Below are positions 26,827 to 35,078 of a stretch of DNA of 35,252 nt, piece by piece; position 1 is the first letter of the stretch; the number at the start of each line of letters is the position of its first letter. The DNA lies in assembly GCA_023268615.1 (NCBI GenBank), contig JALQUC010000008.1, forward strand, positions 1-35,252. Direction: 5' to 3'. Position numbers and translations under genes: made by a program. The notes beneath the pieces are model-generated. The model was given only the letters and a program-made list of their open reading frames with translations. It was not told the origin of the DNA and did no database searches. This stretch comes from Candidatus Altimarinota bacterium. GTDB lineage: Bacteria; Patescibacteriota; Gracilibacteria; BD1-5; JAGOOR01.

Positions 26827-28870
26827 TTTTTAACCATGCAAAAAATCAAATAACACTCTTTGGCTCTGAAGAGAGTTTGTAGCCTTCCTTGAAATATCAT
26901 CGTGACATGATATCAATAAGCATTTCACGACCAGCGAGGAATTCGGGGATCTTGATACCACGGAGAGTGTTCTTGGTACCCATAAATTCATAAGGAGAAC
27001 CAAAGGTATAGATGACAAATTCTCGCTCGAGGATTTTCTGTATGTTTATCTGAATGTCTCTCAGTCTATCTGGTGCATCATAATAGAGTCTATCTGTGAG
27101 TCTTGAGAGAAGGGTATCAAGTGCTGAATCCTTTATTCGTGCCATGTTATATCCATTTTTGATTTGATTGGAGTGCAAGAAAGAGCCTACATCATAATAA
27201 AATAATCCGAGATTGACTCCAGTGAGGACGATATCATAGGCGAAATCCGGCTTGCTCATATTCGACTGTATGTCATTCACCGAGAGTTCTTCTATGACAG
27301 CTTCGGCACCCAATTCTTCGATTTTCTTTTTTGCTTCATCAGCTATCCTCCTGAGATAGGGGCTCTCTGATTGTACTATGATTTTGAGAGATAGTGCTCT
27401 TCCTTCACGATTATAGAGTTTTTTTGGATCGAGATTAGTTTGTACTACAACAGGCGCAGCAGGTGCAGTTGTATTTTCTTTTTCCCAGGTGGTCTTCATT
27501 TTTTCCAAACCAGCCTGATCAGTATCATGGTATATTGTGACAGATTCTTCTGCGAGGAGCTTTGTCCCACCATAAAAAGAAACTCGATAGATATTTTGAC
27601 CAGTTGTTAGATTAGTAAATTCTTTCTTTGCTGTATAGACAAATGTCCTCTTCTTTGCTACAAAATTACGAAGCGTATAATCATTGATGATGACCTTGGT
27701 CGTACCAGCAGGTGCAGTTCATCTGATGTCTATGGTAGGATTTGCGACAAAAAGAGGAGAGACATTGCCGGGGTTTGTGATGTAGGAAAGAGGTTTCTTT
27801 GGAGTGGTGGTTGGTTTATTTTCTGGAGCCTGGAATGTCCCACCATAGCTATATCCGAGAGCAGAAACTGCTTGAAAAAAGGTACTCTGATTCGTAGTTC
27901 GAGGAGAATTTGGGATATCTCAGAGAAATACATTTTCTTCTGGCATGAGAGAAGTATCTTTTGTATCGATAGTTCCAAATATATCCTGATAGAGACTCTT
28001 TCTGAGACTGAGTGGTACTCGTGCAGCGTTGATAAAAGCACCCTGGAAGGCTGGGCGGATATAGCTATTCCATTGAGTATTTTTCCCATCTGTATTTGCA
28101 TCTGAGAGTATTATGTCGGGAGTGATAACCTTGTAGATCTCACTATTTTTTGTTCCAAAGCCAAATCTCACCTGATCGAAGAAAAATGGTCTATTTGTAT
28201 GAGTATAGTAGGGATTACGAGCGAGAAATATTGATTTTTTCTGATCTTCTTTGTTTGTGAATACATAGGGGCCGCTAAATGAGAGTGTATCATTGATGTC
28301 ACCATTCCATCATTCTACGATATCTTTTTCTCGAATAATTGGTAAGAAGAGGACTTGTAGTGCAGTAACATCACGAGTTTTGAATCTGAATACGATATCT
28401 CCTTCATTTTCCGATACATCAATGAGAGAGATTTGAGATTTAGTGTGTTCATTGAGTGCTTTTTCTCGGAAGAAGGCGTAGGTTTTTATGACATCTTCTT
28501 TTGTCATGGCTGTACCATCATTCCAGAGTGCATTTTGACTCAGACGGCAGCGTACAGCAGGGAAGTTCTCTATATCACAGCTTGCCAAATCTCCCACCAT
28601 TTTCTTATCTGTAGGTGAAAAACGGACGAGTCATCGGTATATAAATCGGAGAACCGTATCATTGGGATCATTTTCTATTTTTGTGTCAAAATTGAGCACA
28701 TTGAGTTTTGGTTTTTCTCAGAGGATACCAACATTGACTGTACCACCAGGGAGAGGGTATTCTATAGCATCACTATAGAAATAGAGGACGATAATATGTC
28801 CTACCAAAAGAAGGCAGAAAAACCCCACTAGGAAAAGGAGGTATTTTTTTATTTCAGAATAAATACTCAT
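26804..28870 (-). CDS. Peptide-type ABC substrate-binding protein (SBP_bac_5), membrane-anchored, with inserted domain
   Basis: 688 residues across five or more TGA glycines. An N-terminal membrane anchor (YLLFLVGFFCLLLVGHIIVLY) without a lipobox, then the SBP fold: TVNVGILGEKPKLNVLN, FIYRGLVRF, CRLSQNALWNDGTAMTKEDV and GPYVFTNKE are typical of OppA/DppA-like proteins. In the middle, IDIRGTAPAGTTKVIINDY to VTIYHD looks like a beta-sandwich domain inserted in the lobe. The second lobe resumes at LSLKIIVQSES. Reading TGA as glycine extends the C-terminus into the next gene (stop TAA 26804-26806). No permease or ATPase genes adjoin. Confidence 0.85.
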
Positions 28871-28892
28871 AAGTATGAGGTAAAAGTAGTAT

Positions 28893-29096
28893 TTATGCTA
28901 AAAATGAAGCAATACAAGCACCAACAAAGACAAGAGAAGTGAGAATAGTGGCAGTATGGAGTGTTTTTGCTGGACCGCGTCGCTCGACAGGGGTCTGAAG
29001 TGTACTGGTTGTAGCCACATTGAGTCCGCCATCACGCACCTGGAGAAGTATGAGTGCTATCAATAAAACCGCTGAGATAAGTATAATGAGATTCAT
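28893..29096 (-). CDS. secG: Preprotein translocase subunit SecG
   Basis: 67 residues starting MNLIILISAVLLIALILLQ; I use this ATG rather than the MIAKRR start of the ORF track because SecG proteins begin directly with the first helix. Two helices flank the conserved cytoplasmic loop (QVRDGGLNV, then VERRGPAKTLHTATI), as in SecG, the small subunit that aids SecYE protein translocation. First gene of the minus-strand export operon, 22 bp before the substrate-binding protein. Confidence 0.85.
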   Translation of the reverse strand: MNLIILISAVLLIALILLQVRDGGLNVATTSTLQTPVERRGPAKTLHTATILTSLVFVGACIASFLA

Positions 29097-29155
29097 AGTC
29101 AAAATTAAGGACCCCGAGAGTGTAGCGAAAAGTCGTCTTTTTGCAATCATTTTTT

Positions 29156-29184
29156 TTGCAATCTAGAGCATTGTATGGCAATAT
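29156..29184 (+). promoter_or_regulatory. Promoter TTGCAA-17-CAATAT
   Basis: -35 TTGCAA (29156-29161), 17-bp spacer, -10 CAATAT (29179-29184), then six bases and ATG 29191: a leaderless start for the pilin-like operon. Same -35 as the transpeptidase promoter. Confidence 0.65.
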
Positions 29185-29190
29185 GACTCC

Positions 29191-29568
29191 ATGAAACAAA
29201 CTTTGTTCTTCATTCTGTGATATCTGACCACTCTTCGGGCTCATGGTTTTACCCAGGATATCGGGAGTACGAGCTATACATTTGGTGTAGAGAGTATATT
29301 TCCTGCGCCCCAGCGTGTCGCTGGAAACAGGGGAATCGACAATGTCATCGAATATATCGTCTCTATGATTCCACTTCTGACCACCCTGATGGCTGTCGGA
29401 GCTGTCCTCATGGTCATACTTTGAGGATTTCAGATGGTTCTCGGATGAGCAAATTCAGAACAAACAGAAAAAGGTAAGAGTATAGTCAAGGATGCCCTCA
29501 TGGGTCTCCTATTTGGACTCCTTGCCTATGTCATAATCACTACTCTATGAAATATACTGGATATATAA
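29191..29568 (+). CDS. VirB2/pilin-like two-helix membrane protein 1
   Basis: 125 residues. Signal-like N-terminus MKQTLFFILGYLTTLRAHG (glycine by TGA), a polar stretch, then helix IEYIVSMIPLLTTLMAVGAVLMVILGG, a short loop VLGGANSEQTEKGKSIVKDA, and a second helix LMGLLFGLLAYVIITTL. Two helices joined by a short polar loop after a cleaved leader is the design of VirB2/TrbC-type conjugative pilins and of related proteins common in candidate-phyla genomes. Four TGA glycines, hence absent from the track. First of four such genes; the next starts inside its 3' end (22-bp overlap). Confidence 0.7.
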
Positions 29569-29909
29569 TACTTGCCTGGTCCCTCTCTGCTTTTGCTGAT
29601 TTGAGCATGATATTTCCATGATGAAGTGAGGGGCTTCCGTGAAGTACGATTAGACCAGGAACGGGAGAATCTGGTATTACACGATTTTTCTCCTCTATTG
29701 TCTCGATGCTTCAGGATATCACTGCTATTGTCAGTGTACTAGGTATTTGTATCGTAGGTATCATGTATATCATGTCTCGATGAGACGAAGAAAAGACCGA
29801 AAGTGCTAAAAAATATATGATTGCCATTCTCATAGGACTCGTCCTTGCGCTGAGTGCCTGGGCAATCATTGCTATGGTGGACCTGATTCCTACTTCTATT
29901 CGATTATAA
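29547..29909 (+). CDS. VirB2/pilin-like two-helix membrane protein 2
   Basis: 120 residues: leader MKYTGYIILAWSLSAFA, a glycine/serine-rich part with two adjacent TGA glycines (IFPGGSEGLPGS), helix DITAIVSVLGICIVGIMYIM, loop SRGDEEKTESAKKY, and helix MIAILIGLVLALSAWAIIAMV. The loop composition (Glu, Lys, Ser, Thr) matches its neighbours, suggesting tandem duplication. Same operon; the next gene starts 3 bp after its stop. Confidence 0.65.
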
Positions 29910-29912
29910 TCT

Positions 29913-30272
29913 ATGTTTTCTCGATTTTTCATAACCTGTACTTGCATACTTTTATCGTTTTCATCAGGTGTGTTTTGACTCCAGAGGGATCTGACAAACA
30001 CTGTTGAGAGACTCATACCAACCGTCCAGAGTGATAATCGTGTCGATTATGTGAATATCGCTCGAGAGATCCAGTTTTGGCTCTTTGTCTTTGTCGGTAT
30101 CATCGCAGTTGCCTATATCATCTACATCGGTGCGAAACTCCTCTGGGCTCCTGGAAATACCGAAGAAATGACCTCGGCGATGAAATCCATTGCCTATATC
30201 GTTATTGGCCTCGCATTGATACCGTTTGCCTACTTTATCGTCCAGCTTATTGCTAATATTCGTTTATGATAA
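29913..30272 (+). CDS. VirB2/pilin-like two-helix membrane protein 3
   Basis: 119 residues: leader MFSRFFITCTCILLSFSSGVFG, a polar region, helix FWLFVFVGIIAVAYIIYIGAKLL, loop APGNTEEMTSAMKS, helix IAYIVIGLALIPFAYFIVQLI. The end is instructive: TTA-TGA-TAA, so the protein ends in leucine-glycine at TAA, one codon beyond the TGA where the ORF track stops. It overlaps the next gene by 7 bp. Confidence 0.7.
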
Positions 30273-30691
30273 AAATTTTTCAATCTATTTTTCTCACTCT
30301 GTGTATCGCGATTATAGGTTTTCTCATACCAGAAGCACAGGCAGCTGATTGTGTTTTTGGCTGAGGTGATATACGGAGTGAATTCAAAAACTGTAATACA
30401 AGTATCGGTCCGCGTTCTGAATCAAATATAGATCTCGCTGTTACTGAGCAAAATTCTGATTTTCGTAGCATTATTGCCGCGGTTATCCGTCGAGTACAGA
30501 TCGTCACAGGCGTGATAGCAATAGGTGTGATAGTCTGGATAGGTATGATTCTCGTTTTGCCTGTGAGTAGTGAAGCAAAAGAAAAAGCAAAATCCAAGGT
30601 TCTCTCTGTCGTTTTTGGCTTTCTCATAATGATTTCTGCCACCATAATAGTGAATGGAATTATCAATCTCCTCTATGAAATTTTTCGCTAA
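30266..30691 (+). CDS. VirB2/pilin-like two-helix membrane protein 4
   Basis: 141 residues with the clearest signal peptide of the four: IFQSIFLTLCIAIIGFLIP, then EAQA-AD as a likely signal peptidase site. Mature part: a cysteine pair (ADCVFGG, FKNCNTS) that may form a disulfide, helix QIVTGVIAIGVIVWIGMILVLP, loop SSEAKEKAKSK, helix VLSVVFGFLIMISATIIVNGI. One TGA glycine. Overlaps the metalloprotease gene by 17 bp, so all five genes look translationally coupled. Confidence 0.7.
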
Positions 30692-31709
30692 AACATCATT
30701 TTTATCACTATTTCTCCTTGTTTTTTCTGCATCTTTGCTGATTCTGGGCTCTCTGCAGGCACTTTTTGGTACGCTGCGCTGGTATAATGCAAGTGAACAG
30801 AAACACGAAGAGCTCCAGAATTACCCTGTGTATAGTGCATGAGAAGACACAAAACCAAAAAGTACTATACGCGTTTTTATAGCTCCAAAACCTGCTGCAA
30901 CAGAGTCAAATGTGTATGTATTTATGCAAAATACGGCTCCGATGCGAGAAGAAGCCCTCTCCACTGTGAGTCCAGAAAAAGCCCAGATTATTCAGCAAAG
31001 AGTGGACGATATACAATACCCAACTCCCTACGAATCTTCTGCGGTGCCCGAGGTATTTCAGACGCCAGTTCAGCTGCGTCTCAAGCCTGAGAAATCAACG
31101 ATGCCCAAATGATACCCGGCTACCATAGATACTGTCCTCACAGGCACCTATTTCCGAGATGTATTATGGAGTTTCCCATTGACAGTCGACCTCAATCGTA
31201 TCAGTCCTCGAGGACAAATGAGTAATGAAAGTGTGACACTCTCAGGACGCATCAAATCAACTTCTGAAATGGCAAAAGTACTCGTTCATGAGCTTGCCCA
31301 TATGGTTGATATTTATTTCTTGCGACAGAGAGGCAAAACTCCAGATCCTTCAAAAGATTTTTACGCTATCTCGTGGTCCGAGCCAACAGTCATGCATTCT
31401 GGCATGGGTGCAAAGTCATTTGCTTCTGGGTATGCTGCGACAAATCAATACGAAGACTTTGCTGAGGCTTTTACCCTCTATGTATTCCACAATACGACTT
31501 TTGCTGAGAGGGCAAAAAATAACCCAATTCTTCAACAGAAATATGATTTTTTACGCTATCGTGTTTTTGGTGATTACTTTATTGGCACCAATTTTGAACA
31601 AAATCCTCTTCCAGAAAGTCTCTGGGATGTGACAAAAATCGTGATAAAATCAGATGCTCTCAGAGATATATTTGTCTCTCTCGGACGCATCATGCAAACT
31701 CTCACCTAA
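30675..31709 (+). CDS. Secreted HExxH zinc metalloprotease-like protein
   Basis: 344 residues. An N-terminal membrane anchor (FLSLFLLVFSASLLILGSLQALFG) leads to a linker of roughly 150 residues and a C-terminal domain with VLVHELAHMVDIYF, the HExxH zinc site, and about 70 residues later NQYEDFAEAFTLYVFHN, where the EDFAE glutamate is the likely third ligand, as in gluzincin and lethal-factor-like peptidases. TGA supplies two glycines that break it in the track. The ATG at 30675 overlaps the preceding pilin-like gene, so it is the fifth member of that operon; processing of secreted or pilin-like substrates is plausible (inference). Confidence 0.75.
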
Positions 31710-32657
31710 TTAGTCGCCGTAGATGCGAGTGATATTTCGCGCACACTCTGATTCATCACGGGCACAGGTATAAATCCTCTTGGGGAGACGCATGTCAATA
31801 TAGTACTGACGACCAGTATTTATTTTTTCATTTTTGATCAGCTGAATAAGAGTATTTATCTGAGCTATTCCATCCCCGAGACCAAAAATATAGAGCGTAT
31901 CCTTGCTCACGATATGTATTTCTTTTTCCTGGTCATAGAATTTGAGAGCATTAATTGGGTATTCTGTGAGGTTTTGACGCCAGAGCTGGAGGAGCTCGCG
32001 GAGTACGGCCATATCTTCTATCAATATTGGCGTACTCTTCCCGAGACTCGGGTCCGATATGAGATGTCGTATTTCGAGAGCTGGGGCCTCTACTTCGGGA
32101 ATGTCGGCAATGAGCTGACCATTTTCTGTCAGGAGAAATACTTCTTCACCAATAAACGCACGGTATGATGGCGCAAAAGATGTCACCGTAACGCGTATCC
32201 CGTCGGGAAGAAGGATAGTCTTTTCTACAGAAGCAATATGACGAATACTTTCAGAGAGACTCTGAAATACTTCTTGCGTTGATATGGAAAAGACATTTTT
32301 ACCAGCAAAATCACCCAAAATAGAACGGATAGCATTTCTATCAAAAACAGGCTCAGGACGGAGAACTATATCTATATTATCAGGCTTGAGTTGGAAAAAT
32401 GGGGTCGTCGTGAGGATGAAGAAAAATAACCCAACAATACCTACCAGAAAGACCCATCCAATAGTTCTGACATAATTACGGACTCATTCGTATGCTGCTG
32501 CGACATAGTATGTCCACGGTTTTTTATTCTTTCGAGATTTTATAAGAGCAGACTCTTCCGTCGTCTTTATTTTTGTTGAAATCTTCCATAGCGGTCCATC
32601 GGAGGACTGCTTTTTTCGGAACGGGTTTTGTATCTTTGGAAGAGAAAACTTTTTCAC
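31710..32657 (-). CDS. FtsQ/DivIB-like cell-division protein
   Basis: 315 residues. A basic cytoplasmic N-terminus (MKKFSLPKIQNPFRKK) and one membrane helix (WVFLVGIVGLFFFILTTTPFF) are followed by a POTRA-like region (FQLKPDNIDIVLRPEPVF, NAIRSILGDFAGKNVFSIS, and SIRHIASVEKTILLPDGIRVTVTSF) and a beta-rich remainder (AFIGEEVFLLTENGQLI). This is the FtsQ layout; sequence similarity is modest and no other division gene adjoins. GTG start at 32657 chosen because TATGAT lies exactly 6 nt upstream. One TGA glycine (AAAYEGVRN). It ends directly against the convergent metalloprotease gene. Confidence 0.65.
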
Positions 32658-32663
32658 CGCGAT

Positions 32664-32669
32664 ATCATA
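32664..32669 (-). promoter_or_regulatory. -10 element TATGAT, 6 nt before the FtsQ-like gene
   Basis: TATGAT-ATCGCG-GTG on the minus strand. The hexamer starts 1 nt after the T-run of the preceding terminator, so one gene's end and the next gene's promoter are fused. Confidence 0.5.
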
Positions 32670-32670
32670 T

Positions 32671-32706
32671 AAAAAAGACCCTGGAACGCAAAAAGTTTCA
32701 GGGTCT
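32671..32706 (-). terminator. Rho-independent terminator
   Basis: AGACCCTG / CAGGGTCT stem with six T on the minus strand, ending the GT5-like gene. Confidence 0.85.
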
Positions 32707-32724
32707 CGGGTGTCCCAGAAATAT

Positions 32725-33255
32725 TTATAAGGTTTTTACAACATTCTTGAGGAGAATTTCGCGATCAGCTGGGAATTTCATGTTCTCGAGGAGGGCCACA
32801 ACAGAAGCAAAAATCTGATATTGACCACCATCGTAGACGAAACTATTTCCCGTGAACTGCATAGGGTCAAATTGTGAAAACATACCCTTGAATGGTGTAT
32901 TTTTTGGGACAACAGGGATGATGCCAGCGAGGATGCACGCTGTGATGCGGGCAGGACTCGTATGACTGTCTGAGACGAGGAAATCACACCCCTCGAGGAA
33001 TTCTGTATCAAAATCATGTACACTCTTTATAAGAGGACTCTTGCTCGTAGTTTTTCCAGTGATAAACACCGCTACACCGAGATCAGCGAGACCCTGAATG
33101 ACGAAGTCACGGGTTTTGCTATCGTGCAAATCAATACAAGAAATATAGCGTGTACTCTTTGGGAGTTTATATTTCGCGAGGAGTTCCTTTTTAGCAGTGT
33201 TTTTGTGGGCTATGATTCGCTCATTGCGATCAGTAGAATAGTTGTTGGATGACAT
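32725..33255 (-). CDS. Orphan GT5-like glycosyltransferase C-terminal domain
   Basis: 176 residues with no TGA. Start at MSSNNYSTDRNER, since the -10 (TAGGAT) and -35 (TTGCAT, 17 bp) lie just upstream of it. The layout HKNTAKKELLAKYKLP, GLADLGVAVFITG, CDFLVSDSHTSPARITACILAGIIPVVPKN and FTGNSFVYDGGQYQIFASVVALL follows the second Rossmann lobe of glycogen/starch synthases (the NK-loop, the EPCGL/GxIPVV region and TGF). The acceptor lobe is absent, and the EPCGL motif reads TSPARI. So it is either a stand-alone nucleotide-sugar-binding half or a remnant. Ends at a strong terminator. Confidence 0.5.
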   Translation of the reverse strand: MSSNNYSTDRNERIIAHKNTAKKELLAKYKLPKSTRYISCIDLHDSKTRDFVIQGLADLGVAVFITGKTTSKSPLIKSVHDFDTEFLEGCDFLVSDSHTSPARITACILAGIIPVVPKNTPFKGMFSQFDPMQFTGNSFVYDGGQYQIFASVVALLENMKFPADREILLKNVVKTL

Positions 33256-33263
33256 ATAGGTAT

Positions 33264-33292
33264 ATCCTACCATGCATTTTTTGTCTATGCAA
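33264..33292 (-). promoter_or_regulatory. Promoter TTGCAT-17-TAGGAT
   Basis: Minus strand, -35 at 33287-33292 and -10 at 33264-33269, 8 nt before ATG 33255. Confidence 0.5.
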
Positions 33293-33352
33293 AATAATTG
33301 AGGGGTCTATATGCTTGACAGACGCCATGTTTGAGCCCATTTCGAGGCTATT

Positions 33353-34090
33353 TTACTCTTTGAAACCTTTTTGCCGTATTTCTGAGGCGAGTTCTGCTCA
33401 TCCGCGACGCGTTATCACACCATTGTCCATGACGACTACCTGATCTACTGAAAAACTCTCTAATATCTCGAAATAATGGGTAATAATGATGATGCTTGTG
33501 TCGGGACCACTACACTCAGAGAGCATCTTCGCAACCAGCTTAAATGCATCGAGATCAAGTCCAGAATCTATCTCATCGAGGATTATGTAGGTTGGTTTGA
33601 GGAGTTTCAGTTGTAATACTTCGAGCTTCCGCTTCTCACCACCAGAAAATCCGACATTGAGATCACGCTCCATAAATGATTCAGGGATATCACAGCTGGT
33701 GAGAATAGGCTTCAAGAAGCGAGAGAAGAGCATAGGGGAGAGAGGATTTGTCCCTGGTGCGATTCGCGGGAGGTGGAGATTGTAGATAGTTCTCAGGTAT
33801 TCACTGACCTGGATACCCTTTATCTCTGTCACATTCTGAAATGAGAGAAATATACCGGCGAGAGAACGCTCTTCCGGACTCATAGCTAGGAGATTCACAT
33901 TATCCAGAGTAATAGTTCCATCAGTCATTTCATAGGCAGGATTACCCATGATGATGCTGGCAAGTGAAGACTTCCCAGAGCCATTTTTGCCGAGAATACA
34001 GGTGTTTTTTCCTTTTTCGAAACTGATATCGATACCGTGAAGTATTTTAGTATCAGCGACAGATGCGTGTAAATTCTTAATTTCTAACAT
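33353..34090 (-). CDS. sufC: Fe-S cluster assembly ATPase SufC
   Basis: 245 residues; real start MLEIKNLHASVADTKILHGI, not the 41 codons added in the ORF track. Walker A GKNGSGKSSL, Q-loop FLSFQNVTEIKG, signature FSGGEKRK, Walker B YIILDEIDSGLD and the H-loop ITHY are all present; the EIDSGLD form and KRxE after the signature are typical of SufC. The TGA at 33398-33400 encodes glycine, and the protein continues AELASEIRQKGFKE as in other SufC tails. SufC works with SufB/SufD to build iron-sulfur clusters; neither is adjacent here. Confidence 0.9.
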
Positions 34091-34096
34091 AGAGGT

Positions 34097-34102
34097 ATAG
34101 TA
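34097..34102 (-). promoter_or_regulatory. -10-like TACTAT, 6 nt before sufC
   Basis: Minus-strand TACTAT-ACCTCT-ATG, the same spacing as other leaderless starts. Confidence 0.4.
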
Positions 34103-34129
34103 AAAGAAAACAGGAGAAAGCAAGTTCCC

Positions 34130-34310
34130 AGTCATTGCGAGGCACGAAGCAATCCATAATTCCACAGTGAGTTTCCTTTCTTTTACTTTTTGTGCAAAAA
34201 GTAACAAAAGCATTTAGGGGACAAAAACTCGGCCAGTTTTATCATCTCACAGTTCTGCATTCATGGACCTTAAACAGTTTGTCCCCTAAAAACCCATTTC
34301 TGGATTGCTT
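34130..34310. repeat. Dispersed intergenic repeat, copy 2, with REP-like edge
   Basis: Begins with a REP-like stretch (CATTGCGAGGCACGAAGCAA) and ends with GGATTGCTT, the reverse complement of AAGCAATCC near its start. Inside are the hairpin TACTTTTTGTGCAAAAAGTA (34184-34203), TTAGGGGACAAA and its inverse TTTGTCCCCTAA (about 34213 and 34279). Blocks match the copy near 3657-3812. No gene seen between sufC and the Nudix gene. Confidence 0.6.
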
Positions 34311-34355
34311 GTATTAAAAATCCGCCTCTCTTCTTTTTTATCTTTTCTTTTTTCT

Positions 34356-34967
34356 CTAGAGTATTGCTTTCAAAGCTATCTTCGTCCATTCTTCCCAGAC
34401 AGTATCAGGATTTTGCATCATCGCATGGAGTTCATCGGGTGTATAGAATCATTCATTGACCACTTCTTCGCTTCCTTCTGCCGTGAGAGAATCGGTCGTG
34501 ATGACATAGAGTACGCCAATATGGACCTTGCTGACTTCATCTTTTTCACTATTGATATAGCCGATTGGATCGACTGAGAGGATTTTTCCGTGAAGTGTTA
34601 TCTCTTCTTCGAGTTCACGAATGAGGGAATCCGCGAGGATATCACCTGTTTCATCTTCTTTCTCTATATGTCCACCAATACCGCACGCCCATTTACCAGC
34701 GAGACGAGTCTCGTGTGCTTCTGTACGCTTATCTCCACGCTGATAGGCAAATATTTTCCCTTCAGTATTGCGGATAATCGCATAGGAAATAGGTTGCTTC
34801 AGAGTGAAATCCATCTCAGCATCCCCTCGGCGAGTGTAGCCATAGTTCTCGAGTATCACTCGACGCAGATCATTCTCTGCATGTGGAATGAAGCCCTCAG
34901 GATGCTCCCCAGTAGGGAACAGTACTGCATTGGGTACGGTCACAATCATGATATCGAATTTGTTCAT
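34356..34967 (-). CDS. Nudix hydrolase, larger type
   Basis: 203 residues starting MNKFDIMIVTVPNAVLF, 6 nt after TATACT. The Nudix region is ACGIGGHIEKEDE...DSLIRELEEEITL, which matches the family but with RELEEEI in place of REUxEExG and an insertion in the loop. N-terminal PEGFIPHAENDLRRVILENYGY and ISYAIIRNTEGKIFAYQRG precede it. One TGA glycine near the end (VVNEGFYTPDEL) extends the protein by 31 residues beyond the track. Proteins of this layout are often predicted phosphoesterases; substrate unknown. Confidence 0.85.
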
Positions 34968-34973
34968 GAAGGA

Positions 34974-34979
34974 AGTATA
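34974..34979 (-). promoter_or_regulatory. -10 element TATACT, 6 nt before the Nudix gene
   Basis: Minus-strand TATACT-TCCTTC-ATG; predicts a leaderless mRNA. Confidence 0.55.
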
Positions 34980-35024
34980 GTTTTTTCTCTTAAAAAGCTA
35001 ATGATTTAAAATATAAAAATAAAG

Positions 35025-35052
35025 TTGACAAAAGAGATAGAGAGTTTACAAT
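35025..35052 (+). promoter_or_regulatory. Promoter TTGACA-16-TACAAT
   Basis: Consensus -35, good -10, 26 bp before ATG 35079, giving a leader of about 20 nt, AT-rich and without a Shine-Dalgarno motif. Confidence 0.65.
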
Positions 35053-35078
35053 AATCTTGTTATTTTTTAAAATTATAT

